Source: Bacillota bacterium (GTDB taxonomy: Bacteria > Bacillota > Desulfitobacteriia > Desulfitobacteriales > JAJXUE01). From it: a stretch of 49,000 bases of DNA. The DNA is taken from the NCBI GenBank assembly GCA_021783135.1, contig JAJXUE010000019.1, positions 1-49,000 on the forward strand, in the 5' to 3' direction. Below, in pieces: positions 15,402 to 24,451 of the stretch. A model generated the notes under the pieces. That model was not told the DNA's origin and made no database searches. It saw nothing but the letters and a program-made list of their open reading frames with translations. Both the position numbers and the translations under genes were made by a program. How positions within the stretch are numbered: position 1 is the stretch's first letter; every line of letters starts with the position of its first letter.

Positions 15402-15501
15402 AAAACGACGCCTGGTAAATATGCTGCACCACCACCTGAAAAAAGTTCATTGCTTAGTTATGCACGAGAAACGGGATAATTATGAATCGAGCCTAATTCC
15501 T

Positions 15502-15530
15502 TTGTAGCCGTGATTTGAATTTGATATAAT
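15502..15530 (+). promoter_or_regulatory. Promoter of the priA run
   Basis: TTGTAG (15502-15507) and a consensus TATAAT (15525-15530) are 17 bases apart, placing the start of transcription near 15537, 37 bases before priA. It is a good sigma-A promoter and probably drives the long plus-strand run that starts with priA. Confidence 0.65.
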
Positions 15531-15573
15531 AACATTAAATCTTGACCAAAAATGACTTTTCCAAGGAGGCAGC

Positions 15574-17820
15574 ATGACCCACCACTTTGCCGAGGTCGTA
15601 GTAGATATTCACAATCGTAAGGTGGATAGGTCGTTTCATTATGCGATACCCCATGGTCTGAAGGTTGAACTTGGCTGTCGTGTAATTGTGCCGTTTAACC
15701 GCCGTACGATGGAAGGAATTGTAGTTGGTTTTAGCTGCGAGTCGCCAGTAGCCGCGGTCAAACCTTTGCTAGACTGCGTGGACAGTGAGGCTTATTTGAG
15801 CCCTGAGCTAATTGAATTATCCCGCTGGATGGCAGATTATTACCTGTGTCCGTTTATTCAAGCTCTAAAGTGTGTATTGCCGTCGGCCTTTAATGTCCGC
15901 CGCGATATTATAGTAGAAGCATTGGTAGCCTTGGAGGATCCGCATGCACAAGCTCTGATTTTGCTGGATGAGGAAGCCGGCAAATTATTTGCAGCGGTAG
16001 CGCGCAGCAAAAAGCCGGTTAAACTTGCTAACCTTAAGAAACGCCTAGACAAACAGAGCATAGCCCGCCTGGATGACTTGGTTGAGCGTGGTATGCTCCG
16101 CGTGAGCACCCAGTTTAACGCTCGGATGCTGTCGGATGGTGCGATGCATAAGCAAGATGCCCTGGCCATTCGGGCCAAGCGCCAACTTACGCCGGAGCAG
16201 ACGGCAGCCCTTGCGGCAATTCAAACTGCCGGTCAGCAACCGGGTAGCACAGTGCTGTTGTACGGTGTTACCGGTAGCGGTAAAACTGAGGTATACGTTG
16301 AGAGCGTGCGGCAGGTATTGCAGTTAGGCCAAACGGCCTTGGTCCTCGTACCGGAAATATCGCTTACACCGCAGATTTACGCTGTGTTTGCGAGTGCGTT
16401 TCCGGGTCAGGTGGCGATGCTGCATAGTGCACTGTCGGAAGCAGAAAGGGCAGTACATTACCTACGCATCTTGGCCGGTGAAGCTAAAGTGGTAGTTGGT
16501 GCCAGGTCAGCTGTTTTTGCACCCCTTAAGCACTTGGGGCTGATTATTGTGGATGAGGAGCATGAACAAACTTATAAGCAAGAGGACAGCCCTAAGTACC
16601 ACGTGCGTGAGGTAGCCCAGAAAAGAGCGGAACTGTGTGGGTGCAACGTGATTTTGGGAAGTGCAACACCTTCATTAGAAAGTTATGCACTGGCTCTGAC
16701 CGGCCGGTACCGACTTGTTAATATGCTCAAACGGGTGGACGACAGACCTTTACCCCCGGTTGAGACGGTAGATTTAAGGGAAGAATTGTTAACTGGTAAT
16801 ACTTCGATTTTTTCCCACTTACTCTTGGAAAAAATGCAGGACTGTCTAAACCGCGGCGAGCAAATTATCTTGTTTTTAAATAGGCGAGGTTATTCTACCT
16901 TTGTAGTATGCCGCGCATGTGGTTATGTAGTAAAATGTCCGCATTGTGATATATCGTTAACATATCACCAAAAGTTAGGTCAGTTACGCTGTCATTATTG
17001 TAATTATGCTGAAGATGCGCCACAGGTTTGTCCGGTATGCAGCAGTCATCAAATTCGCTATTTTGGTCTGGGTACGCAGCGAGTTGAACAAGAAATTGCG
17101 CAACTTTTCCCCGCTAGCAAAGTTTTGCGTTTAGATGCTGATGCGACAGGGAAGCAGGGTGCCCATAAGACTATCTTAGATGATTTTCGCCAAGGAGGAG
17201 CGCAAATCTTGGTGGGGACGCAAATGTTGGCGAAGGGTCTTGATTTTCCTCGCGTCACGCTGGTAGGAGTGATCTCCGCTGACAGTTCTCTACATATGCC
17301 GGATTTTCGCTCGAAGGAACGTACATTTCAATTGCTGACGCAAGTAGCCGGACGGGCCGGCCGGGGCGAAATGCCGGGTCAGGTTGTGATTCAAACCTTT
17401 TCCCCGGACGATCCTAGTATTGCCTTGGCGCGCGATCATAATTTCCCCGCTTTTTTTCGGCAAGAAATTCAATTCCGTCAAACCCTCGGTTATCCGCCGT
17501 TTAATCATATTTTGCGCGTGGTTTTGGCCAGTGAGGATGAAGGTAATTTAATAAAGTGTGCGCAGGACTTAGGCGGCGCATTACGACAAGAACTCGTGGC
17601 TATGCCTAAGTCGCATGGTCAAGTTATGGAAATTTTAGGGCCGGCCCCAAGCCCTTTGCGCAAATTGCGTAATCGCTATCGTTGGCAAGTAATTGTTAAA
17701 GGGAAGCAGGTACAAGACCTCAAAAGTGTTACGGGGGCGGCAATCAAAAAATTATATCAGTATAGTTCTACGGGGGGGATCGCCTTGAGTATAGATCTCG
17801 ACCCTATGGGCATGTTATAA
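15574..17820 (+). CDS. priA: Primosomal protein N', replication restart helicase PriA
   Basis: 748 residues, within the usual PriA range. The N-terminal 3'-binding domain is followed by the Walker A motif GVTGSGKTEVY, DEEH (Walker B), GSATPSLES and a zinc-binding insertion (CRACGYVVKCPHC ... CHYCNYAEDAPQVCPVC, eight Cys). Late helicase motifs include GTQMLAKGLDFP and QVAGRAGRG. It reloads the replicative helicase at collapsed forks. AAGGAGG lies nine bases before the ATG. priA-def-fmt in this order is typical of Firmicutes. Confidence 0.96.
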   Translation: MTHHFAEVVVDIHNRKVDRSFHYAIPHGLKVELGCRVIVPFNRRTMEGIVVGFSCESPVAAVKPLLDCVDSEAYLSPELIELSRWMADYYLCPFIQALKCVLPSAFNVRRDIIVEALVALEDPHAQALILLDEEAGKLFAAVARSKKPVKLANLKKRLDKQSIARLDDLVERGMLRVSTQFNARMLSDGAMHKQDALAIRAKRQLTPEQTAALAAIQTAGQQPGSTVLLYGVTGSGKTEVYVESVRQVLQLGQTALVLVPEISLTPQIYAVFASAFPGQVAMLHSALSEAERAVHYLRILAGEAKVVVGARSAVFAPLKHLGLIIVDEEHEQTYKQEDSPKYHVREVAQKRAELCGCNVILGSATPSLESYALALTGRYRLVNMLKRVDDRPLPPVETVDLREELLTGNTSIFSHLLLEKMQDCLNRGEQIILFLNRRGYSTFVVCRACGYVVKCPHCDISLTYHQKLGQLRCHYCNYAEDAPQVCPVCSSHQIRYFGLGTQRVEQEIAQLFPASKVLRLDADATGKQGAHKTILDDFRQGGAQILVGTQMLAKGLDFPRVTLVGVISADSSLHMPDFRSKERTFQLLTQVAGRAGRGEMPGQVVIQTFSPDDPSIALARDHNFPAFFRQEIQFRQTLGYPPFNHILRVVLASEDEGNLIKCAQDLGGALRQELVAMPKSHGQVMEILGPAPSPLRKLRNRYRWQVIVKGKQVQDLKSVTGAAIKKLYQYSSTGGIALSIDLDPMGML

Positions 17821-17853
17821 ATTTTGACTAGACTAAAGTTATGAGGTGGACAG

Positions 17854-18306
17854 ATGGCGATTTACAAAATATGTGAGATCGGTGACGAGGTATTGCGGGA
17901 AACGGCGAAACCGGTGCAGGAGATAACTCCCAACATTGCCAAATTGCTTAGGAACATGGCAGATACTCTATATGATGCCAATGGGGTAGGCTTGGCTGCG
18001 CCTCAGATTGGGATTGCGAAGCGAGTGGCGGTCATCGATGTAGGTGACGGCTTACTGGAACTCATTAATCCGGTCATCGTTGCCAGTGAAGGTACAGAAA
18101 CTGATGTGGAGGGATGCCTGAGCATCCCGGGAGTACAAGGGCAAGTTAGCCGTGCGGCGCGGGTAAAAGTAAAGTGCCAAAACGGTAAGGGAGAAGACAT
18201 TACCATTCAGGGTGAAGGTCTTTTGGCCCGTGCTTTGCAACATGAAATTGATCACTTAGACGGGGTGCTTTTTGTCGACAAAGCGACAAATGTGGTGAGA
18301 AAGTAG
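17854..18306 (+). CDS. def: Peptide deformylase
   Basis: 150 residues. The three PDF motifs are present: [10 protein letters not shown] (44-53), EGCLSIPG with the metal Cys at 88, and QHEIDHLDG with metal His 130 and 134 and catalytic Glu 131. It removes the formyl group from nascent proteins in the cytosol, with Fe2+ or Zn2+. It lies 33 bases after priA and nine bases before fmt, the enzyme that adds the formyl group, so both ends of the formyl cycle are made together. Confidence 0.96.
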   Translation: MAIYKICEIGDEVLRETAKPVQEITPNIAKLLRNMADTLYDANGVGLAAPQIGIAKRVAVIDVGDGLLELINPVIVASEGTETDVEGCLSIPGVQGQVSRAARVKVKCQNGKGEDITIQGEGLLARALQHEIDHLDGVLFVDKATNVVRK

Positions 18307-18314
18307 GAGTTAAC

Positions 18315-19250
18315 ATGCGGGTAGTCTTCATGGGAACGCCAGATTTTGCCGTACCCTGTTTGCAGGAGTTACTGCGCGGCGGGCATCACGTGGCAGCGGT
18401 AGTGACGCAACCGGACCGACCGCGCGGACGCGGTCAGCAAATGGCGTATAGCGCGGTTAAACAAGCTGCGTTCGATGCGGGTATTTTGGTGCTGCAGCCG
18501 CAGAAGGTGCGCGATAGTGACTTTGTGGCCCAATTGCGCACGTATGCGCCGGAAGTTATTGTCGTGGTGGCCTTCGGCCAGATTTTGCCGGCGGAAATAT
18601 TGACCTTGCCGCCTTACGGGTGCGTTAACGTGCACGCTTCACTGCTGCCTAAATACCGCGGTGCGGCGCCAATTCATTGGGCAGTCATTAACGGGGAGCC
18701 TAAAACCGGTGTTACTACAATGCTTATGGATCAAGGGCTTGATACCGGAGATATGCTGCTGCAGGCTGAAATTGCAATTGGCTCGGTGGAAAATGTCGGT
18801 TCAGTACACGACAGACTGGCGGAACTAGGCAGTAAATTGCTCACAGAAACTTTAACAAGGCTTGGTGCCGGTAACCTACCACGCATCCCCCAGTCTGATG
18901 CCGATTCCACCTATGCGCCTATGTTAGGGCGCAAAGATGAAAATCTGGCGTTGGACCGGGATAATCAGACTATTGTCAACCACATCAGAGGTATGAATCC
19001 TTGGCCCGGGGCGTATACAACTTATAAAGGCAAGGTTATCAAGCTATGGTCAGCCTTGCCGGTGAACGATAGTTCAGGTGCAACTCCAGGCAGTGTGGTG
19101 CACATAGATAAAAACAAAGGTATTACGCTGCAAGCAGGCCAAGGTCAAATTATGTTACTCGAAGTCCAGCCGCAAGGTGGTAAAAAAATGTCTGCGGCAG
19201 CTTTTGCGAACGGTTACGCCCTTAGCGTGGGTGACAAACTAGGAGAGTAA
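18315..19250 (+). CDS. fmt: Methionyl-tRNA formyltransferase
   Basis: 311 residues, the normal length. The N-terminal Rossmann domain begins VVFMGTPDFAVP; the catalytic loop is NVHASLLPKYRGAAPIHWAVINGE with the active-site Asn and His, and the catalytic Asp lies in TGDMLL. The C-terminal domain (from about 205) binds the acceptor arm of the tRNA. It formylates initiator Met-tRNA from 10-formyl-tetrahydrofolate. It follows def by eight bases. Confidence 0.96.
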   Translation: MRVVFMGTPDFAVPCLQELLRGGHHVAAVVTQPDRPRGRGQQMAYSAVKQAAFDAGILVLQPQKVRDSDFVAQLRTYAPEVIVVVAFGQILPAEILTLPPYGCVNVHASLLPKYRGAAPIHWAVINGEPKTGVTTMLMDQGLDTGDMLLQAEIAIGSVENVGSVHDRLAELGSKLLTETLTRLGAGNLPRIPQSDADSTYAPMLGRKDENLALDRDNQTIVNHIRGMNPWPGAYTTYKGKVIKLWSALPVNDSSGATPGSVVHIDKNKGITLQAGQGQIMLLEVQPQGGKKMSAAAFANGYALSVGDKLGE

Positions 19251-19310
19251 CCATCTACATGCTGCACGCATAAGTGTAGGCATTCGAATAAGCAAGGAGG
19301 TTATCCGATA

Positions 19311-20003
19311 ATGCTGTTTCCTTTTTACGACCCAACTATGCTTCTACTCATTCCGGCGATTATCTTAACGATATATGCGCAAGGTAAAATTTCTGCGACA
19401 TTTAACAAATACGCCAAAGTACGCTCGGCCAGCGGGTATAGCGGAGCTCAGATTGCCCGTCGCTTATTGGATCAAAATGGGTTGTACGACGTACAGGTTA
19501 AGTCGGTATCCGGTAAATTGTCGGACCATTATGACCCGCGTACCCAGGTTGTGAGTTTATCCCAGGAAGTGTACAACGGAACTTCTATTGCTGCCATTGG
19601 AGTAGCGGCGCACGAAACGGGGCACGCCGTCCAGCATGCTGACGCATATGCTCCGTTTAATATGCGAGCAACGATTGTTCCGGTGGCGAGTTTAGGTTCT
19701 TCACTCGCACCGTGGTTAATTATTATTGGATTTGTTATGGCTTATTACCAGCTGATTTTAGTTGGTGTTGTGGCCTTTGCCGCCGTGGTTTTGTTCCAAC
19801 TTATTACTTTGCCTGTCGAATTTAACGCCAGTAGGCGGGCTATTGCTTTTTTGGGCAACGGCTATCTCGAAGGAGCAGAGTTGCAAGGGGCACATAAGGT
19901 GCTTAACGCTGCTGCACTTACCTATGTTGCTGCAGCTTTAACTGCAGTTTTGACGCTGCTCAGATTTATTCTGCTGGCGAATGCAGGGCGACGTAATGAT
20001 TAA
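19311..20003 (+). CDS. Membrane zinc metallopeptidase (YugP-like)
   Basis: 230 residues. An N-terminal membrane helix (TMLLLIPAIILTIYAQ) is followed by a soluble part carrying the zinc motif HETGH at 101-105 and then three further hydrophobic segments. This is the neutral zinc metallopeptidase family that includes Bacillus YugP. Its position in the fmt-rsmB interval is common in Firmicutes. The substrate is unknown; a role in membrane protein quality control is inferred. AAGGAGG lies upstream of ATG 19311. Its end overlaps the start of rsmB. Confidence 0.85.
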   Translation: MLFPFYDPTMLLLIPAIILTIYAQGKISATFNKYAKVRSASGYSGAQIARRLLDQNGLYDVQVKSVSGKLSDHYDPRTQVVSLSQEVYNGTSIAAIGVAAHETGHAVQHADAYAPFNMRATIVPVASLGSSLAPWLIIIGFVMAYYQLILVGVVAFAAVVLFQLITLPVEFNASRRAIAFLGNGYLEGAELQGAHKVLNAAALTYVAAALTAVLTLLRFILLANAGRRND

Positions 20004-21366
20004 GGCTATGGTCAGCCCGGCACGCAATGCCGCTTTGAGTGTGTTGGAGCAGGTGAGTGAGGAAGGTGCCTACGCCAACTTGGCCTTGCAAAAAGCCCTT
20101 AACACCGGCATGTCACAAGCCGATCGCGCTCTGACGACAGAACTAGTATACGGGACTATCAAACAACGTCTGCTTTTGGACTGGCATCTCCAGTCCTTTT
20201 TAACTAAGCCGATGGAGAGCATGCCGCTTCCGGTACAGCATATCTTGCGCATGGGGGCCTATCAACTGCTATTTTTAGATCGGGTGCCGGATCGGGCCGC
20301 TATTAATGAAGCAGTTAACCAGGTTAAAGGGCGCGGTATTGCAGGGTTGGGTGGCGTAGTAAACGCAGTACTGCGCAATTTGGCGCGCGACAAACATAAT
20401 TTGCGCTTGCCGGATCAAGACGTTCAACCTGACCTATATTTGAGTGTTGCCTATTCTCATCCGTTGTGGATGGTGCAACGCTGGTTAAAGCGGTGGGGTT
20501 TTGACGCGACCGCTAGGTTGTGTGAGTGTAATAATACTCCCGCTCCACTCACCCTACGTACCAACACTTTGCGCATCGAGCGTGATGCTCTGCTCCAACT
20601 GCTCGCGGCACAGGATTTGGCAGTTGAACCAGGGATTAGAGCCCCGGAAAGTATCCATGTGCATCGCTTCACTTCAATGGAAGCATTACAACCATTACAA
20701 CAGGGTCTGTGTACGGTTCAGGATGAGAGTTCGATGTTGGCTGCGCATGTTTTGGGACCGCAGCCCGGGGAAGAGGTCATTGATGCCTGTGCGGCTCCCG
20801 GGGGCAAGACCACTCACATGGCCCAACTAATGCAAAATAAGGGACAGATAACGGCGTTCGAAATTCATCCGCATAAACTCGACTTGATTAGACATGCGTG
20901 CCGTCGCATGGGGGTTGAGTGTGTACAAGTTCGGCAGGGCGACTCAACTCAGCTCAGTGAGCTGGTAGCGCACCAAGTTGACCGAGTACTTGTTGATGCG
21001 CCGTGCTCTGGGTTAGGGGTTTTACGGCGTAAACCGGATGCGCGCTGGAACAAAGATGCGGAGAGTATCAAGGAGCTGCAAGCTTTGCAATTGCAGATAA
21101 TGGGACAAGCTGCCCAGGTAGTTAAGCCGGGAGGGGTTTTGGTGTATAGTACTTGTACGATTGAACCGGAGGAGAATTTTGAGGTGGTCAAAACCTTCCT
21201 CAAGAATCACCCGGAATTTGTACCTGCTGACCTTAATCAACACTTGCCTTGGGCGTTAGAGAGCGCCACCGATGTGCATATGGCGACGAAAGGCTATATC
21301 CAGTTCCTGCCTCATGTCCACAATATGGATGGCTTCTTCATTGCTCGTTTGGAAAAAACTGTTTAG
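19996..21366 (+). CDS. rsmB: 16S rRNA (cytosine-967-C5) methyltransferase RsmB
   Basis: About 456 residues. The N-terminal 140 residues form a NusB-like RNA-binding domain; the rest is an AdoMet methyltransferase with DACAAPGGKTTHMAQ, VDAPCSGLGVLRRKPD (active-site Cys) and STCTIEPEEN (second Cys). It methylates C967 of 16S rRNA. ATG at 19996 overlaps the preceding stop (TAA 20001-20003); an in-frame ATG at 19981 is possible. The gene is followed by a gap of 78 bases, then rlmN. Confidence 0.94.
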   Translation: MIKAMVSPARNAALSVLEQVSEEGAYANLALQKALNTGMSQADRALTTELVYGTIKQRLLLDWHLQSFLTKPMESMPLPVQHILRMGAYQLLFLDRVPDRAAINEAVNQVKGRGIAGLGGVVNAVLRNLARDKHNLRLPDQDVQPDLYLSVAYSHPLWMVQRWLKRWGFDATARLCECNNTPAPLTLRTNTLRIERDALLQLLAAQDLAVEPGIRAPESIHVHRFTSMEALQPLQQGLCTVQDESSMLAAHVLGPQPGEEVIDACAAPGGKTTHMAQLMQNKGQITAFEIHPHKLDLIRHACRRMGVECVQVRQGDSTQLSELVAHQVDRVLVDAPCSGLGVLRRKPDARWNKDAESIKELQALQLQIMGQAAQVVKPGGVLVYSTCTIEPEENFEVVKTFLKNHPEFVPADLNQHLPWALESATDVHMATKGYIQFLPHVHNMDGFFIARLEKTV

Positions 21367-21444
21367 TTTGGAATTTTTTCGACGATAATAGGATTTAAGA
21401 CCTGAGCAACATTAGGGAGTTGGGTTGCCGGTTAGGAGTAGATA

Positions 21445-22518
21445 ATGTCACTGCCACTGCTACTGCTACGCAGTTTGTATTTAACTGAACTTCAGCAATT
21501 GTGCCAAAATCAAGCAATCCCACGCTTTCGGGCTGGGCAGATCTACACCTGGGTTCAGGTTAAAGGAGTAGCTGACTGGGAAGAGATGAGCAACGTTCCG
21601 CTTGCCATTCGAGAAAAACTCAGCCAAGTGGTCGAGTTTGCGCCGGTCCAAATCTTGCGCAGCCAAACATCGCGGCGTGATGGGACACGCAAATACCTCT
21701 TTGAGTTGGCCGATCAGCAGACCGTTGAGACCGTATTGATGTTGTACGATCGGGCCAAAGCGCGAGACAGGGCAACAGTATGCGTGTCGACTCAAGTCGG
21801 GTGCGCGATGAAATGTGCGTTTTGCGCTACCGGTCTAACCGGTTTGGTGCGCAATTTAGCAGCTGGAGAAATAGTAGGCCAGGTACTTGATGTGCAGCGG
21901 GTGATGCGCCGGGAAGATACCGACGCAGGTATAACGAATGTCGTCTTTATGGGCATGGGCGAACCACTGCAAAACTATGCTAACCTGAGCCGGGCCATAA
22001 ATCTGCTTAATAGCACCCAAGGTCAAAATATCGGTATGCGGCGCATGACCGTTTCGACCTGTGGCGTGGTTCCTCGCATCATCGACTTGGCTCGTGATTT
22101 CCCGCAAATAACTTTGGCGATATCTTTACATGCGCCACGTGATGCAGTCAGAGATCGCTTAGTTCCCATCAATCGTCATTATCCACTGCAGGAACTCATG
22201 ACAGCATGTAGAAAATACATAGAGATTACTAATAAACGCATTACTTTTGAATACGCTTTGATTAAAGGAGTGAATTCCAGCGCGCAAGATGCCCGGGATC
22301 TTAGCGCTCTGTTGGGTAATTTGCAGTGTCATCTTAATTTGATTCCGGTTAATTCGGTGCAGGAAACTGGATTAACCCGCCCAGCAGCGGCAGAAACTAA
22401 GGAATTTGTAAGGATTTTGACTGCAGCCGGTATGGAAGTAACCCTTAGGGAAGAAAAGGGAACTGACATTGATGCTGCTTGCGGCCAATTGCGAAAACGC
22501 CAGGACGGTGAGGGCTAG
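21445..22518 (+). CDS. rlmN: 23S rRNA (adenine-2503-C2) / tRNA A37 methyltransferase RlmN
   Basis: 357 residues. The radical-SAM motif is GCAMKCAFC with Cys at 120, 124 and 127. The methyl-carrying second active-site Cys is at about 346 in DIDAACGQL. VFMGMGEPLQNY is the AdoMet-binding GGE-like motif. It methylates A2503 in the peptidyl-transferase centre. TAGGAG precedes ATG 21445. Its TAG stop (22516-22518) overlaps the GTG of the FHA gene, so the rRNA-modification and phospho-signalling genes are translationally linked. Confidence 0.96.
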   Translation: MSLPLLLLRSLYLTELQQLCQNQAIPRFRAGQIYTWVQVKGVADWEEMSNVPLAIREKLSQVVEFAPVQILRSQTSRRDGTRKYLFELADQQTVETVLMLYDRAKARDRATVCVSTQVGCAMKCAFCATGLTGLVRNLAAGEIVGQVLDVQRVMRREDTDAGITNVVFMGMGEPLQNYANLSRAINLLNSTQGQNIGMRRMTVSTCGVVPRIIDLARDFPQITLAISLHAPRDAVRDRLVPINRHYPLQELMTACRKYIEITNKRITFEYALIKGVNSSAQDARDLSALLGNLQCHLNLIPVNSVQETGLTRPAAAETKEFVRILTAAGMEVTLREEKGTDIDAACGQLRKRQDGEG

Positions 22519-23279
22519 TGTCAATACTGACGAAATTTGAACAAATAGCTGAAAAAATGTTTACCGGTGCTTTTAAAAAATCGCCCCAACCACTGCAACC
22601 GGTAGAAATAGCTAAGCTCTTGGTGCGGGAAATGCAAGGGCATAAACGCGTCAGTGTATCTGCCGTGTATGTTCCCAATGTTTATAAGGTGTATTTAAGT
22701 CCCAGTGATTGGGCTGGCATTGGCTCCTTCGCCTTAGCATTTTCCGCTGAATTATCTAAATACTTATTGCAACAGGGCCAACAGGGAGGGTATACTTTTC
22801 TAAGTCAGCCCTTAGTGGAATTGGCTGCGGGCGAGCAAAAGGACGGCTCTGTGGAAGTTGTGTGTGAATTCGATGAAGGCCTGGTTGCATTGCCGACACC
22901 GGAACTAGGTGATTCCGAACAGAAGGAACGAGAATCGACGCTGATTTTTGCAGATAAGAATTTTGCCCGAGCATTAATGAACCGTGAAAGCGGATATATA
23001 TTGGAAGTGGTTGAAGGTCCGGACAGTGGAAAACGCTTTCCACTTGGCACTGTTTCCATCTTTATCGGGCGGCAGGCCGAATGTGATGTTGTATTGGAAG
23101 ACACGAAAATTTCGCGCCGTCATGTGACGCTGGCGCCACATGACGCAGGTTTTTACTTGGATGATTTGGGTAGTACCAACGGGACCTTCGTTAACGGCCG
23201 CCGCGTCGGTCGCACGAAGATAGGTTCCGGCGATCGTATTGCGATAGGGAACACTGTACTGGAATTAAGGGTGGTTTAA
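22518..23279 (+). CDS. FhaA-like protein: DUF3662 domain plus C-terminal FHA domain
   Basis: 253 residues from GTG 22518. Residues 1-115 match the DUF3662/FhaA N-terminal domain (LTKFEQIAEKMFTGAFK, then PVEIAKLLVREMQGHKRVS and VYVPNVYKVYLSP). Residues about 160-250 form an FHA domain with the phosphothreonine-binding signature IGRQAECDVV, SRRHVTL and GSTNGTFVNGR. FhaA of mycobacteria binds phosphorylated MviN/MurJ partners to control peptidoglycan synthesis. Directly downstream are another FHA protein, a PP2C phosphatase, RodA, a PBP and a PASTA kinase, as in mycobacteria. It is probably a cytoplasmic reader of the kinase's marks. Confidence 0.88.
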   Translation: MSILTKFEQIAEKMFTGAFKKSPQPLQPVEIAKLLVREMQGHKRVSVSAVYVPNVYKVYLSPSDWAGIGSFALAFSAELSKYLLQQGQQGGYTFLSQPLVELAAGEQKDGSVEVVCEFDEGLVALPTPELGDSEQKERESTLIFADKNFARALMNRESGYILEVVEGPDSGKRFPLGTVSIFIGRQAECDVVLEDTKISRRHVTLAPHDAGFYLDDLGSTNGTFVNGRRVGRTKIGSGDRIAIGNTVLELRVV

Positions 23280-23726
23280 GTGCCGTATGTATTGCTGGGT
23301 GGTCGCTACCTGCTAGTAATTCTGCTCTACTTGTTTATGTTTAGAGTAGTTACTGCCCTGTACGGCGATTTGCGGTCAGCTGCCTGGTACAGGGATAAAC
23401 GTAATAGTCCGTTTGTCGGTAAACTTGAGGTATTGACATCTGAGGGAGGCTTAGCCAAAGGCCAGGTATTTAAAGTTGGCCTAAGTGGCTTAAAAATCGG
23501 TCGCGGTACGAACAATGATGTAGTGTTGCCGGACTCCTTTGCCTCGCAGGAACATGCTAAATTTTATATCGTACAGGAAGAGGTATGGCTGGAGGACTTA
23601 AGCAGCAGTAATGGAACTTGGGTTAACGGAGAGAAAATAATGGCTCCTATCCAGTTGGTGCCGGGTGACTATGTGAAAATAGGTAGTATTACATTTCAGT
23701 ATACGAGGTGGCAGAATGAGGGCTGA
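23280..23726 (+). CDS. Small membrane-anchored FHA-domain protein (FhaB/FipA-like)
   Basis: 148 residues. One N-terminal membrane helix (GGRYLLVILLYLFMFRVVTAL) precedes a single FHA domain with KIGRGTNNDVVLP, SQEHAKF and SSNGTWVNGEK. The layout matches mycobacterial FhaB (FipA), which links kinase signalling to division. It starts with GTG directly after the previous stop (TAA 23277-23279) and its own TGA overlaps the phosphatase start by 11 bases, so the three are probably co-translated. Confidence 0.85.
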   Translation: MPYVLLGGRYLLVILLYLFMFRVVTALYGDLRSAAWYRDKRNSPFVGKLEVLTSEGGLAKGQVFKVGLSGLKIGRGTNNDVVLPDSFASQEHAKFYIVQEEVWLEDLSSSNGTWVNGEKIMAPIQLVPGDYVKIGSITFQYTRWQNEG

Positions 23727-24417
23727 GGCACTAAGCGATGTCGGTCTAGTACGTAAAGGTAATGAGGACAGCTATTTGATTAACGCAAACCTCGGTCTTT
23801 TTGCAGTAGCTGATGGAATGGGCGGGTGTGAAGCGGGAGAAGTAGCTTCACGCGTGGCGGTGGATATGCTGGAAAAGTCGGTGCTGGAAAGTGATGGCGG
23901 AGACAATGTCTTGAGCCGCGCAATTCAGGCGGCGAACGCTGCGATTCATTACCAGGCTGAGCAAAATCAAGCCTACAAGGGCATGGGCACGACCATTACG
24001 GCCGTGTACTGCAGCCAAGAAAAAATATATATCGGTCATGTAGGGGACAGCAGGGCTTATCTCATTAGCCGTAATCAGATAACCTTGCTTACGCGCGACC
24101 ATTCCTTGGTTAATGAGTTGGTGCGGGGAGGCCACATCAGCGAGGAAGAGGCTAAGCACCATCCACAAAGACATGTAATTACGCGGGCGCTAGGGACGGA
24201 GTCTCAGGTCGACATCGATATCTTAAGCCCTGTAATTGAAGCGGGAGACCGAATTATCTTATGTACGGACGGACTTTCCAATTTAGTTACGCCTGAGGAG
24301 ATTGTGACTGCGCTTAACACTAAGCGAGACATGGTCAGAGCATTGCAGGCAATGGTTGACCTGGCACTGGAACGTGGGGGCTCTGACAACATAACTGTGC
24401 TGGCAATAGAGTTCTAG
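23716..24417 (+). CDS. prpC: PP2C-family serine/threonine phosphatase (PrpC/Stp)
   Basis: 233 residues. PP2C motifs: SDVGLVRKGNEDSY, VADGMGGCEAGE (metal Asp at 33), GTTITAVY, IGHVGDSRAYL, ALGTE and LCTDGLSN...SDNITVLAIEF. It removes phosphate from Ser/Thr on targets of the PASTA kinase encoded three genes downstream. In other Firmicutes prpC directly precedes prkC; here rodA and a PBP gene lie between them, as in mycobacteria. Confidence 0.94.
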   Translation: MRAEALSDVGLVRKGNEDSYLINANLGLFAVADGMGGCEAGEVASRVAVDMLEKSVLESDGGDNVLSRAIQAANAAIHYQAEQNQAYKGMGTTITAVYCSQEKIYIGHVGDSRAYLISRNQITLLTRDHSLVNELVRGGHISEEEAKHHPQRHVITRALGTESQVDIDILSPVIEAGDRIILCTDGLSNLVTPEEIVTALNTKRDMVRALQAMVDLALERGGSDNITVLAIEF

Positions 24418-24451
24418 CAAAGGTAAATCCGGTTGGTTGGAGGTTTAGACT

